64,000 bases of DNA from Cloacibacillus sp. An23 (GCF_002159945.1 NZ_NFJQ01000003.1:206492-270491); one strand, 5' to 3'; shown: positions 1 through 8,855, counted from the first letter of the stretch. Notes: generated by a model from the sequence alone, not told the origin. Numbers and translations: made by a program.

Positions 1-99
1 ACGGAAGACGGGCGCGCGCTCGTCACGCCTTCGGCGAAAAATATATTCCGCCTGACGGACGAGGCTCTTTCGCTCTCGTTCATCGGTGAACGCCGGTGA
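1..99 (+). CDS. C-terminal fragment, probably FAD:protein FMN transferase (ApbE)
   Basis: Only the last 32 codons are in the window, with a TGA stop at 97-99. The visible tail contains 'FRLTDEALSLSF', which resembles the short beta-strand ending of ApbE-family flavin transferases. The next two genes (NusG domain II and Gx transporter) commonly follow apbE in anaerobes, and that context is most of the argument. The stop overlaps the GTG start of the next gene by four bases, so the genes are translationally coupled. The sequence alone cannot exclude another family. Confidence 0.45.
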   Translation, partial: TEDGRALVTPSAKNIFRLTDEALSLSFIGERR

Positions 100-464
100 A
101 GCGGCTCGACCGCATCGCGGCGCTTTTGACCGCTGCGGCGGCGCTCCTCTGTATGATCTACTTCTTCGCCGTCAGGGACGGAGACGAAGCGCGAACCGTC
201 GAGATAGCCGTAGACGGCGAAGTGGTCGAGCGTCTGCCGCTCGGCGGCCCGGTGCGCGAGTTCACGGTGGACGCGGGCGGCGGGCGCAACGTCGTCCGAG
301 TAGGGGGCGGGCGCGCCGCCGTCGTCTCGGCCGACTGCCCAGACCGCGTATGCGTGAAAAGCGGCGAAATTTCGCGCCCGGGCGAGGGCGCGGTCTGCCT
401 GCCGCACAGGCTCGTCGTGCGCATAACGGGAGGCGGCGGCGAGGTGGACGCGGTGAGCCGCTGA
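96..464 (+). CDS. NusG domain II-containing protein
   Basis: A 122-residue protein with a GTG start inside the upstream stop (GTGA overlap). Residues about 7-27 form one N-terminal membrane segment, and the rest is a small beta-rich extracytoplasmic domain. The signature 'SADCPDRVCVKSG' followed by 'AVCLPHRLVVRI' is the NusG domain II pattern with two conserved cysteines in the first part and one in the second. These membrane-anchored proteins are unrelated in function to the transcription factor NusG. They usually sit between an ApbE gene and a Gx transporter gene, as here. A role in membrane flavin or redox chemistry is inferred from context; the biochemical function is not known to me. Confidence 0.85.
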   Translation: MKRLDRIAALLTAAAALLCMIYFFAVRDGDEARTVEIAVDGEVVERLPLGGPVREFTVDAGGGRNVVRVGGGRAAVVSADCPDRVCVKSGEISRPGEGAVCLPHRLVVRITGGGGEVDAVSR

Positions 465-979
465 TGAAGACGCGCCGCCTCGTGCTCACGGCTCTGCTGA
501 CCGCCTGCGCGCTCGCCGTAAACGTCGCGGAGGGCGCTCTTCCGTCGCCCGCGCCTGGAATCAAGATCGGCGCGGCGAACGTCTTTTCGCTCGCGGCGCT
601 TGTGCTGATGGGCGCGCGCGAGGCATACGCCGTGACGCTGATGCGCGTCGCGCTCGCGTGGCTCGCGGCCGGCAACGTCTTCGCGCTCTTTTGCGGCCTC
701 GCTGGGGGGCTTGCCGCGACCTCGGTGATGGCGCTCGTTTATAAAAAATGGGGCGGCGCGCTCTCTCTGCCGTGGATAAGCGTCGCGGGCGCGTGGGCCT
801 TCAACATCGGTCAGGTCGCCGCCGTCGCCTTTATGGCCGGCGACAGGCGCGTCGCGCTCTACGTCCTGCCGCTTTTTATCGCGGGAAGCGCGGCGGGCTG
901 GGCCGTCGGCTGGCTAGCGGATAAAATATGCGCAAGGCTCGAAAAAACCACCTCCGTGAAAGGACGGATACAGAAATGA
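464..979 (+). CDS. Gx transporter family membrane protein (HepS component I-like)
   Basis: A 171-residue integral membrane protein. The ATG at 464 overlaps the preceding TGA; longer in-frame upstream extension is Arg-rich shadow sequence. About five hydrophobic segments are visible (for example 'LVLTALLTACALAVNVAEGA' near the N-terminus and 'FSLAALVLMGAREAYAVTL'). The pattern of small residues around 'PAPGIKIGAANVFSLAAL' is typical of the Gx transporter family, often annotated as heptaprenyl diphosphate synthase component I. The fold is that of small ECF-S-type transporters. Together with the ApbE and NusG-II neighbours it may serve flavin or quinone-linked membrane redox, which is inference. 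Confidence 0.8.
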   Translation: MKTRRLVLTALLTACALAVNVAEGALPSPAPGIKIGAANVFSLAALVLMGAREAYAVTLMRVALAWLAAGNVFALFCGLAGGLAATSVMALVYKKWGGALSLPWISVAGAWAFNIGQVAAVAFMAGDRRVALYVLPLFIAGSAAGWAVGWLADKICARLEKTTSVKGRIQK

Positions 980-1680
980 AAATCTCGATAGACGGCAAAA
1001 TTTTAGAAAATTTCCCGGACGCCAAAATAGGCTGGCTGCGCGCGGACATATCGGGCGCGGCGGGCGCGGAGCATACGCGCGCGATGAAAGCCTCACTCGA
1101 AGCGCGGCTTAACGACATGGGCATCTCGGCGGACACAATGATGTCGCACCCCGACGTGCGCCGCTGGCGCGAAGTCTACTCCGCTATGGGCGTCAAGCCG
1201 AGCAAATACCGCTCGTCGCTCGAGGCGCTGCTGCGCCGCCTCTTCAAAGGCGATCTCTGGGAGGTCTCGCCCGTAGTGGACTGTTACGACTGCGTCTCGG
1301 CGCTGAACCTCCTGCCTATGGGCGCGCACGATATGGAAAAGCTGCGCGGCGGCCTCACGCTGCGCTACGCGGATAACGGCGAAAAATTCTACCCGCTCGG
1401 CGCCGGCGACTCCGTCGTGGAATGCGCTGAACGTCAGATAGTCTACGCCGACGATGAGAAAATATGCTGCTGGCTCTGGAACTACCGCGACACGCGCGAC
1501 GCCTGCGTAGACGACGGGACGCGCGAGGCTCTCTTCATCGTGGACTGCGCCTTCGAGACCGAGTGGCGCAGCGTCGAAGAAGGGCTCGCGGCGCTCGCGT
1601 CAGAGCTTTCGGCGATAGGCTGCCGCGTAGCGAAAAGCGGAGTCGTCGGCGCCGCTGAGCGCGAAGCGGAGACGGAATAG
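976..1680 (+). CDS. B3/B4 domain-containing protein (PheT-like domain)
   Basis: A 234-residue cytoplasmic protein. The ATG at 976 overlaps the preceding TGA by three bases; an upstream in-frame ATG at 928 lies inside the Gx gene and lacks a clear ribosome-binding site. The stretch 'YSAMGVKPSKYRSSLEAL' followed by 'VVDCYDCVSALNLLPMGAHD' matches free-standing B3/B4 domains related to the editing region of the phenylalanyl-tRNA synthetase beta chain. Such stand-alone proteins are thought to hydrolyse mischarged tRNA or free aminoacyl species, but the substrate is usually unknown. It is co-transcribed with the genes on both sides. Confidence 0.8.
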   Translation: MKISIDGKILENFPDAKIGWLRADISGAAGAEHTRAMKASLEARLNDMGISADTMMSHPDVRRWREVYSAMGVKPSKYRSSLEALLRRLFKGDLWEVSPVVDCYDCVSALNLLPMGAHDMEKLRGGLTLRYADNGEKFYPLGAGDSVVECAERQIVYADDEKICCWLWNYRDTRDACVDDGTREALFIVDCAFETEWRSVEEGLAALASELSAIGCRVAKSGVVGAAEREAETE

Positions 1681-2019
1681 ATGGCGAACACGGGCTGCTG
1701 CGGAATGGACTGCGACGGCTGCGAGGCGCGCCGCGCGACCGCCCGCCGCGACAACGAAACGCTGGCGAAAATCGCGGCTGGGCTCGAAAGCGCCGGACAG
1801 GGCTCTTTCATTCTTCCCTCGCGGCTGCGCTGCACCGGCTGCCTCGCGCCCGGCGTCAAAAGCGTAAACTGCGCCGAATGCGCGATACGCGAGTGCGCGC
1901 TCGAAAACCAGATACCGCACTGCGGCTTCTGCCCCGAGTTCCCCTGCGAGCTCGGCTCCGCGGTATGGGAGGCCGTGCCGGAATACAAACACAATCTCGA
2001 GGTTTTAAGAAGCAGGTAA
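1681..2019 (+). CDS. DUF3795 domain-containing cysteine-rich protein
   Basis: A 112-residue protein whose ATG directly follows the upstream TAG, with 'ggagacgga' as likely ribosome-binding site. Cysteine pairs are evenly placed: 'CCGMDCDGCEA' at the N-terminus, 'CTGCLAPG', 'NCAECAIREC' and 'HCGFCPEFPC'. This is the DUF3795 layout, generally taken to bind zinc or an iron-sulfur cluster. No enzymatic role is established. It is the last gene of the small operon starting before position 1 and is followed at once by a strong terminator. Confidence 0.85.
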   Translation: MANTGCCGMDCDGCEARRATARRDNETLAKIAAGLESAGQGSFILPSRLRCTGCLAPGVKSVNCAECAIRECALENQIPHCGFCPEFPCELGSAVWEAVPEYKHNLEVLRSR

Positions 2020-2040
2020 ATCATTCGACCGCGCCTGACA

Positions 2041-2081
2041 AACGGCGGCTTCGCCCCCAGCGGACGGAGCCGCCGTTTTTT
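2041..2081 (+). terminator. Rho-independent terminator after DUF3795 gene
   Basis: Arms 'aacggcggct' and 'agccgccgtt' pair perfectly around a 20-base loop and run into six T residues. It ends the operon of positions 1-2019. Confidence 0.85.
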
Positions 2082-2098
2082 ACGCCGCGCGGCGGAAA

Positions 2099-2128
2099 TT
2101 GCACGGAACCGGCAAAACGGCATTGCCG
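2099..2128 (+). promoter_or_regulatory. Element shared with the 8848-8876 site; candidate operator
   Basis: The 30 bases starting 'TTGCACGGAACCGG' and ending 'CGGCATTGCCG' recur with one gap and a few changes at 8848-8876. This copy lies about 100 bases upstream of the giant surface-protein gene; the other lies just upstream of the large HTH regulator. The shared element suggests a common regulator, possibly that HTH protein. This is inference from two copies. Confidence 0.4.
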
Positions 2129-2176
2129 AAAGACGGAGGATGCTAAAAAAACGGCATAAAAATTCCCCGTGAAATA

Positions 2177-2182
2177 TATAAT
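2177..2182 (+). promoter_or_regulatory. -10 promoter element (TATAAT) for the giant secreted protein
   Basis: A perfect TATAAT lies 46 bases before the start codon in an AT-rich stretch. No good -35 hexamer is visible at the expected distance, so initiation may depend on an activator. Confidence 0.5.
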
Positions 2183-2227
2183 TGTGCCGCTTTATGTTTG
2201 TGATGAGAGCTATAAGGAGGTAAAGAA

Positions 2228-5200
2228 ATGGGAATAAGTTTCGGAAATAAGGGGCCGGGGCGGAGGACGCTTCTCGCGGCTCTTTTCATTGCGGCCGCGG
2301 CGCTCGCCTTCTACTCGTCCGGCAGATTGGAAAGGGCGTCGGCGGACGGTTCCGCCGTCCCCGACGCTCTCGCCGGAGACCCGATGGGCGGCGCGTGGAA
2401 GAGCCGCGTCGTGCCGAAGCAGCGGCTCATGGTGAGCTACCGCAGGGCCGCGAACGACCAGTACGCGATATCGACCTTCGTCGGCACGGGTGAGAAAACA
2501 TCGGACGGCGTCGCGTATGAGCACGACCTCAGCTCGGGCTTCCACGCGGCCTACGGGCGCAGCCCGTCCGACAAGGTCTACGTATTCGACGAGGATTCGG
2601 CGGAGGGCGTGATCCCGTCAACCGTGACGATAGACCCCGACTTCTACGCGCAGAAGGAGTTCGAGGTTCCTAAGTACATCCACGTCAACAGCCAGCTTCT
2701 GCGCACCGGCTCGGGCGACCACGACGGAGACGCAGAGCTTTATCTTCAGGTCATCGAGGGCGGCGGCGGCGAGGACGACAAGGACGAAATCAAACTCGTA
2801 GGCATAACGAAGATAGACCTGCGCAACATGTCCATATACGAGAGCGCGCGCTACGACGTGAGCTGGTATGCCGACCTGTCATGGACGCACAAGCCAGAGC
2901 AGGACCGCAACACGGCGCACGACATAGCCGCCTACGACTGGGACGGCGACGGCTACAGCGACTACCTCGTGACCTTTCTCGGCATAAAGTCGAAGGGCGA
3001 CCCGGGCAGCCCGCGTGCGATGCTGATGCTCGTAGACGGAAAAGACCTGTACGACAAGGTGACCGGCAAGACGGACGCGAACCCGATAGCCTATCCCATC
3101 AACGGCACGGAGGGCAGCGAGTTCAGCACGCGCAAAAACGTTTTTGCAGGCGGCTCCGACGTCAAGGTGCCGAACAGCTACCGCATGGCGATAGGCGACT
3201 TCGACGGCGACGGCAGGGCCGAGGCCGCGATATGCTACACGAAGATACACGGCGCGGGGGCGAACGAGAAGCGCGCCAACTCGCTCGAGATATATGAGAT
3301 AGACTACAACCCGAGCGGTGTGAACGACCTCGGCGGCTCCACTGACATGACGAAGGGCAAGTTTTACGGCCGCCGCGTCTACACCGACGACAACGCCGGC
3401 GAGTCCTTCATGCAGAACGACAGCGTCGGCATAGCGGCGGGCGACATAAACGGCGACGGCCGCGACGAGCTCGTGCAGATATACGCGCGCGCGAGAGCGT
3501 ACTACACGCATTCCACGCTGCGCATGACCATATACACCTGCGACGCTAGCGGGAGCTACCGCCGCCTTGCGAGCTGCGACCAGCTCGAGCTTCCGAACAC
3601 GACCTATAAGATGACGCAGATGGAGCGCACGGTATCGCCGATACACATGGCGATGGCGGACTTCGACGGCGACGGCTTCGACGAGCTCGCGTGGATACAG
3701 TCGGACGACGGCGACAAGCTCGTGCTGAACCTCAACATCAACGACTGGGACGTTTCCCCCGAGCTGACCTACTCGGGTTACGGCAATCATTACGAGACCA
3801 GCCTGCAAAACCTATGCGGCTGGCCCAAGATGCAGGGGAGCGACGGCAGCCCCGGCATAAAGACGGCGCTCTGCGCGGGAGTCTTCGACTACCCCAGCTC
3901 CGACGGCGCGGGCGTGAAATACGGCGTCGGCGTCGCGCAGATGAGCGATTCAGGCACGAGCGGCGCGACCGACCTTTACTACGGCGTCGTGTCGTGGAGC
4001 AAGGACGGAGGCTTCACAGTCAACGCGCAGGGCTCGCTCCGCGGCGAGCAGAGCACGGGAAGCTGCTCGCCCGCGGTGGCGGCCGTAGACATCATGCGCG
4101 AGAGCATGATACTGGGCGAGCCCGCGGTCGTGACTGTGGAGGACAACGTCGAGCTGCACTTCCTCGCTCAGGCCCCGCCGAAGCACTGGGACAGGGTGCT
4201 GGCCGAGGGCAGCGGACTCAAGGCCGACGGACGCGACGGCTACGTTACTGTGGACGCCTTCTCGCGCATCAGCAACTCCGCTCTCGTCTCGGCGGACGGA
4301 TATTTCACGAGCGTCAGCAAAGAGACGGGACAGGACTACACATACGCCGAGACGAAGGTCTCCGACGGCACGTGGGGGCTCGACTTCGGCTACGAGCTGA
4401 AACAGCGCCGCGACCTCTTTGACGCTGCGAACCAACTGACGCACAGGGGAAACAACAACAGCAGCGACGACGACCCTCTGCTCGACGTGGGCGTGAGCCA
4501 CACCGGAGAGGTCGTAAACAACAACACCAGCAGCTACACGCACAGCGTCTCGTTCGCCTTCAGCGCCGAGGCCGACCGCGACGACCAGCTCTACTACACG
4601 ATGATGGACTACAACATCTGCCGCTATCCCGTAATCTATCCAGAGCGGCTGCGCACTATGCCCGCGCTCGACAACGAGACAGGAAAAGAGATATACGACG
4701 ACGACGGCAATCAGGTGTACATGACGCGCTACGTGCAGTACGTCGTTCCGACGGAGAAGAAGACCGTGTTTTCGAGCACCGGAGGGCGCGGCCTCAGCTG
4801 GTACCAGCCGATGCACGACGGCTTCAACCTCTTCACCTACCCGCGCGAGCTTCGTGAGATAACGGGCTATCCGCAGGGCGAGCAGAATAAGGACGAGGAC
4901 GACCCGCTGAAGTACATCAACGGCAGAGTCTACGTCTGGGGCGAGGACCAGGTGATAGGCAACCTCGACGCGACGGCCTACGAAATGTCAGTCGAAGGTT
5001 CGGATACCACCGAGAAGGAAGACGTGCAGACCTATACGCTCGGCGGGCACGCCTACTATCATCCGATGTTCGGCATCAACTCGCGCCACATGTTCAAAGT
5101 CGACCTCAACGGCGACTATTCGTGGGAGACCGCCAGCACTACGACGCTGGACACGCACAAAGGTCTCGGCGCGATGGTCAACTGGTCGGGCATAAAGGCC

Positions 5201-6538
5201 GACTACGACGGGCAGTTCACAGCCGCGGACATGCAGTTCACCGCCGACATAGCCTACTTCACGCAGGACGACGGCGCCTTCGTCGTCGGCTACGCGATAC
5301 CGAGGATAGGCAGCGGAGAGAGCGCCTCCGGCAAGCTCTGGGGGCCGCGCAGCCCGTACAATATCCATCCCGACCCGGGACTCATCCTCCCGCTGCGCTG
5401 GGGCAACCAGCTTCAAGTGACGGACGGCGGCACGACGCTGACTGAAAACGAAAACGAGTATCTGCGCTATACGCTGCGCGGGCTGAATTTCACGAAGAGC
5501 GGCGGCAAGAGCGCCTCCACGGGCGAAGACGGGCGCTACCAGCTCCCGATACGCCTGCTCGAACGCGGCGCGGACTACGAGGTCAGCCTGCGCGTCGTAA
5601 ACTACAGCTTCGTGCGGACGAAAGAGCCCGTCACAGTAGGATTCTACTGGCAGGGGATAGACGAGACCTCCGCGCTTCCGCTGAACGACGTTGACGAAAT
5701 TAAGAAGCTGCCGATGCTCATAACGAGCGATGGCGAAGACGCGAAGATAGAACTCGAAGGCATAGACGGACGCCACGGAAGAAACGGCACGGACAACTGG
5801 CAGGATGTGTCGTTCTACTGGAACGTGCCGGAGGATGAAGAAGACCGCCTCGGCTACGTCCACGCGGTAGTGACCAGCGGCGAAACGCAGCTCAACACGG
5901 ACAACGACCACGGATATGCGCTCATCGGCACCTACGACCCGTCGATATTCGATCTGATAAACGACTATCAGACCGCCTCCGTGGCGGCCTCGCGCGGCGC
6001 TTCTGCCGCCGCCGTCGCGGACTCCGAAAAGCCTAATCTCAGCGTGAGCAACGTGCGCGCCTTCGCGCTGAACGACGACGGCACCGCCGGCGACGAGCTT
6101 AAGGGAAGCGACATAAACCGCTATACGAAGATGCGTATATCCGCGACGGTCTCCTACAAGGCCGGAGAGATCGCGGTCGGAGATAAAACGGTGACGCTCG
6201 ACAACGCGCTCCTCGTCCGCATGGCGCTGCTGGCATCGCGCCCCGGCAGCAACCGCGCTGTGCTCGGCGCGCAGGAGCTTCCGCTCATGCCGGACGGCGA
6301 CAGCTATGACTTCTCGTTCGACTACGACCCGTCGAAGACCGACCCGAACCTCGCGCTTACGATAGGCGCGTCCTCGCCGGTACTCTCGCGCTCCATGCAG
6401 GCCGACGCCGGCGACAACGCCGTCACCCTCTGGGAAGCCGCCGAAACGGGCGGCGGAGGCGGCGGATGCTCGCTCGGGTGGGGCGCTCTGGCCCTGCTGG
6501 CGCTCGCGCCGCTCGCTCTGTGGCGCGGCAGAAGATAG
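2228..6538 (+). CDS. Secreted FG-GAP/VCBS-type surface protein with Synergist-CTERM sorting tail
   Basis: A 1436-residue exported protein. A strong ribosome-binding site (ataaggagg) lies seven bases before the ATG. Residues about 12-30 are a hydrophobic signal segment. At least four Ca-binding-type repeats follow: 'DWDGDGYSDY' (about 238), 'DFDGDGRAEA' (about 323), 'DINGDGRDEL' (about 408) and 'DFDGDGFDEL' (about 481), consistent with a beta-propeller of the FG-GAP/VCBS class. The central and C-terminal parts are rich in Asp, Tyr and Asn and look beta-rich but are not recognised. The end is a Gly run, one Cys, a hydrophobic helix and terminal Arg residues: the Synergist-CTERM signal, believed to be processed by a rhombosortase-type protease. 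A cell-surface or secreted function is likely; substrate or partner is unknown. It is monocistronic with its own terminator. Confidence 0.85.
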   Translation: MGISFGNKGPGRRTLLAALFIAAAALAFYSSGRLERASADGSAVPDALAGDPMGGAWKSRVVPKQRLMVSYRRAANDQYAISTFVGTGEKTSDGVAYEHDLSSGFHAAYGRSPSDKVYVFDEDSAEGVIPSTVTIDPDFYAQKEFEVPKYIHVNSQLLRTGSGDHDGDAELYLQVIEGGGGEDDKDEIKLVGITKIDLRNMSIYESARYDVSWYADLSWTHKPEQDRNTAHDIAAYDWDGDGYSDYLVTFLGIKSKGDPGSPRAMLMLVDGKDLYDKVTGKTDANPIAYPINGTEGSEFSTRKNVFAGGSDVKVPNSYRMAIGDFDGDGRAEAAICYTKIHGAGANEKRANSLEIYEIDYNPSGVNDLGGSTDMTKGKFYGRRVYTDDNAGESFMQNDSVGIAAGDINGDGRDELVQIYARARAYYTHSTLRMTIYTCDASGSYRRLASCDQLELPNTTYKMTQMERTVSPIHMAMADFDGDGFDELAWIQSDDGDKLVLNLNINDWDVSPELTYSGYGNHYETSLQNLCGWPKMQGSDGSPGIKTALCAGVFDYPSSDGAGVKYGVGVAQMSDSGTSGATDLYYGVVSWSKDGGFTVNAQGSLRGEQSTGSCSPAVAAVDIMRESMILGEPAVVTVEDNVELHFLAQAPPKHWDRVLAEGSGLKADGRDGYVTVDAFSRISNSALVSADGYFTSVSKETGQDYTYAETKVSDGTWGLDFGYELKQRRDLFDAANQLTHRGNNNSSDDDPLLDVGVSHTGEVVNNNTSSYTHSVSFAFSAEADRDDQLYYTMMDYNICRYPVIYPERLRTMPALDNETGKEIYDDDGNQVYMTRYVQYVVPTEKKTVFSSTGGRGLSWYQPMHDGFNLFTYPRELREITGYPQGEQNKDEDDPLKYINGRVYVWGEDQVIGNLDATAYEMSVEGSDTTEKEDVQTYTLGGHAYYHPMFGINSRHMFKVDLNGDYSWETASTTTLDTHKGLGAMVNWSGIKADYDGQFTAADMQFTADIAYFTQDDGAFVVGYAIPRIGSGESASGKLWGPRSPYNIHPDPGLILPLRWGNQLQVTDGGTTLTENENEYLRYTLRGLNFTKSGGKSASTGEDGRYQLPIRLLERGADYEVSLRVVNYSFVRTKEPVTVGFYWQGIDETSALPLNDVDEIKKLPMLITSDGEDAKIELEGIDGRHGRNGTDNWQDVSFYWNVPEDEEDRLGYVHAVVTSGETQLNTDNDHGYALIGTYDPSIFDLINDYQTASVAASRGASAAAVADSEKPNLSVSNVRAFALNDDGTAGDELKGSDINRYTKMRISATVSYKAGEIAVGDKTVTLDNALLVRMALLASRPGSNRAVLGAQELPLMPDGDSYDFSFDYDPSKTDPNLALTIGASSPVLSRSMQADAGDNAVTLWEAAETGGGGGGCSLGWGALALLALAPLALWRGRR

Positions 6539-6548
6539 TCAAAAACTC

Positions 6549-6576
6549 AGGGGAGCCGCGCGCTCCCCTGTTTTTT
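6549..6576 (+). terminator. Rho-independent terminator after the giant surface-protein gene
   Basis: Arms 'aggggag' and 'ctcccct' enclose a GC-rich loop and are followed by 'gtttttt'. Confidence 0.85.
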
Positions 6577-6584
6577 ATGGCGAA

Positions 6585-6763
6585 TTAACTAAAACAGCAA
6601 ACATTTATGTCATTCCGGCAATCTTCCGGCCGGAATCTCCATCCCCAGCACCAAGGCTGAACGAATCGGTATAGAGGCGACGGAGGCTATTGGGCAGGGC
6701 CCGCCCCGTTTCACCGGGCGCAGGAGATTTGCGGGGCGGCATGGTTTTTTAATGTAAAGTTAA
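6585..6763. repeat. MITE-like repeat, copy 1
   Basis: A 179-base element nearly identical over its first ~100 bases to 9029-9221. Both copies begin TTAACT and end AGTTAA (inverted termini), contain the internal palindrome 'attccggc...gccggaat', and share the motif 'ggtatagaggcgacggaggc'. No coding potential is seen. Size, inverted ends and lack of a transposase suggest a non-autonomous miniature element or a structured extragenic repeat. The rest of the gap 6539-7009 holds the terminator before it and a second, more degenerate repeat after it. Confidence 0.7.
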
Positions 6764-6809
6764 AATGCTATATATGTCGGCTGACAAATAGAAACAGACG
6801 GTTTTACCG

Positions 6810-6899
6810 TCATTCCGCGCCTGACGCAGGGCCGGCGGCTTTTGATTCCTATGCGCCGCGGATGGATGCTGGGTCAAGCCCGGCGTGGCGAAAGGCCGG
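6810..6899. repeat. Degenerate extragenic palindromic repeat
   Basis: The segment begins 'tcattccgcgcctgacgca' and ends 'gctgggtcaagcccggcg', a layout typical of short interspersed palindromic repeats found between genes in many genomes. Only one clear copy is in the window, so family membership rests on pattern recognition. Confidence 0.35.
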
Positions 6900-7009
6900 A
6901 TTTTCGCAGTAAAGCCAATCAATTATATTATAAAATTATTCGCCTGCGTTTTCACCGGCGGACGCGCGGCGCATGACGCTGGACAGGCTTCGGCCGCCGC
7001 GCTCGGCCT

Positions 7010-8785
7010 TTATTTGCCTATGAAGCGCTTTACGTATCGTTCGAGGACGTAGCAGACCTGCGAATTAAGGAAGGATATGGCGGATGGCGCGCCGTCGTTT
7101 TTCAGCACGTAGACCGCCGAACCCTCCTTCGCTATCACGTCTATCTTGGAGAAGGGGAGCGACGGGCGCCGCACTGCGCGATAGTTCGCCCGCTCCGAGG
7201 CGAGGCGGTCGAGCGCCGCCATATGAGCGTCGTATTCGTCCTTTGTATACGAGGCGGCGAACCCGGCCTCCCACGGCAGCGCTATGCCGGCGGCCCCTGA
7301 AGCGATCTCGGCGGGGGAGAGTGCCGGGAACACTTCGGTAACGCCGACGTGCGCCAGCGATTCCAGGAAGCCGCGCCGCCTCTTTTCGTAATGGCGCGTC
7401 AGCAGCGCGAACGCCTCGCGCGAAGGCGCGATCCTTGTGAATATGCGCGCGGCGAGATTTTCGGGCATAGACTCCATCGTCGGGCGGCGCGTGAGCTTTA
7501 TCACGTCGCCGTCCGCGCCGCGGCACGCCTCTATCTCGCGGAAGACCTTGTCCGCGTCGTCCCTTCCGTAGACCGCGACGAGCGGCTTCGAATAGGCGAG
7601 CAGCCCCTCGACCTGCTCGCGGACGAACGCGGCCTCTTCGGGGCTCCTCGAGAAGAATGCGCGCGGCCTGACGCTGCTCCCGCGCAGAGTTGAGAAGCGA
7701 AGCGAGCAGTTTTCGGCCGCGCTCATGTATTCGCTGAAAAGCGAACGGTTGGGCCTCGTCAGGTAGCTCGCCGCGACGCCGCCCGTGAGGAACAGCGGAA
7801 GCCAGCTTTCGATGATGTCGAATATTTCTTCGGCGTCGAAGCCTATGTTATGGACGCTTACGACCCTGTTGCCGCGCTCGAGCATCCTGTGTATCAGCTC
7901 GGCGCACGCTCCGGCGAAGCGCGGCTCGCGCGAGAACCAGCTCAGGTAGGAGGTATAGACGTATATGTCGCGCGGCTCTCCGCCCTCTCCGGCGGCGTCG
8001 GCGAATTCCTCGACCGCCGCGAGCACGCCGCCCGCCCCGGTATAGACGCGCCCCCCGGTCTCGAGAGCGCCGAGGCGCGCGGCGTCCTTGAGCGCGGTCA
8101 TGGCGCTGTCGGCGCTTTCCATGTTCTCAAGCAGGCCGTGAGCCAGGTTTCTTCGCTCCTCGCAGTCCTCGCACATCCAGTCGAAAAGCCGCGCGGCGGC
8201 GGCCTCCTCGTCGATGTCTCCCGCGCCGCCGGCGTCGAGCTCTCCGGCCAGCGCCCCGGGGACGCCGCGCGATTTGCATAGAAATGCGAAATAAAGGCAT
8301 AGGCTGCGCAGTATCGGGTCGTCGCGCCTCAGGCTCCGCCTGCCTCTGCGGTAGCGCGATATGGACGAGCCGTCTACGTTCGCGTAGCGCGCGAGCTCGG
8401 CGTTCGACGTGCCGAATGCGTCCATGAGAAGCTCGAGCTTCGTCGATACGCCTACGCGCTCCGGCGGCGCGGTCCTGGCGGAGCCTTTTCTCTCGCGCAG
8501 CCCGGAGTCCGCCTCGTTCAGCCATCTTTCGACGGCGTCCTGCGTCTTTTCCCCGCCGCGCGCCGAAGCTGCGCCGCGCAGCGCGTTCAGCTCTTTCTCG
8601 CCCGGGGCGAGCGCCGCCGCGGCGCGCGCGATGCGCGCGACAGTGCCGCTCGAGCGGAAAGGCGCGTTCTTGGCGGAAAGATAGCGGCAAATGCAGGATG
8701 GGGCCAGCCCCGCCTCTTTTGCCAGAGCCGTTCCCGAGGCGGAAACGACCTCTTTGATATAAGCGAGTTTTTCATGAAAAAGCAT
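7010..8785 (-). CDS. Large helix-turn-helix regulator with two HTH regions and unknown C-terminal domain
   Basis: A 591-residue cytoplasmic protein. The ATG at 8785 is chosen because 'ggagga' lies seven bases upstream; a GTG 27 bases earlier sits at the ribosome-binding site. Residues 1-55 contain one HTH-like segment ('LAKEAGLAPSCICRYLS'), and residues about 120-155 a second ('NAELARYANVDGSSISRYR'). The remaining ~400 residues are unrecognised and contain no membrane segment. The layout suggests a transcription regulator sensing an unknown signal. The gene stands alone between two MITE-like repeats. Its leader holds an inverted repeat overlapping the ribosome-binding site (8799-8855) and an element also found ahead of the giant surface-protein gene, so autoregulation and control of that gene are plausible but unproven. 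Confidence 0.6.
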   Translation of the reverse strand: MLFHEKLAYIKEVVSASGTALAKEAGLAPSCICRYLSAKNAPFRSSGTVARIARAAAALAPGEKELNALRGAASARGGEKTQDAVERWLNEADSGLRERKGSARTAPPERVGVSTKLELLMDAFGTSNAELARYANVDGSSISRYRRGRRSLRRDDPILRSLCLYFAFLCKSRGVPGALAGELDAGGAGDIDEEAAAARLFDWMCEDCEERRNLAHGLLENMESADSAMTALKDAARLGALETGGRVYTGAGGVLAAVEEFADAAGEGGEPRDIYVYTSYLSWFSREPRFAGACAELIHRMLERGNRVVSVHNIGFDAEEIFDIIESWLPLFLTGGVAASYLTRPNRSLFSEYMSAAENCSLRFSTLRGSSVRPRAFFSRSPEEAAFVREQVEGLLAYSKPLVAVYGRDDADKVFREIEACRGADGDVIKLTRRPTMESMPENLAARIFTRIAPSREAFALLTRHYEKRRRGFLESLAHVGVTEVFPALSPAEIASGAAGIALPWEAGFAASYTKDEYDAHMAALDRLASERANYRAVRRPSLPFSKIDVIAKEGSAVYVLKNDGAPSAISFLNSQVCYVLERYVKRFIGK

Positions 8786-8798
8786 ATACCGGCCTCCT

Positions 8799-8855
8799 CC
8801 GTGCAAAGACAATTATCTTGTGAAGCCGCCGAAAACACAATGAGATTTTGCACGG
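8799..8855 (-). promoter_or_regulatory. Long inverted repeat in the leader of the HTH regulator gene
   Basis: Nine-base arms CCGTGCAAA (8799-8807) and TTTGCACGG (8847-8855) enclose a second pair, TTGTG (8818-8822) and CACAA (8836-8840). The arm nearest the gene runs into its ribosome-binding site, so an RNA hairpin could block translation, or a protein could bind the DNA palindrome. Confidence 0.5.
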
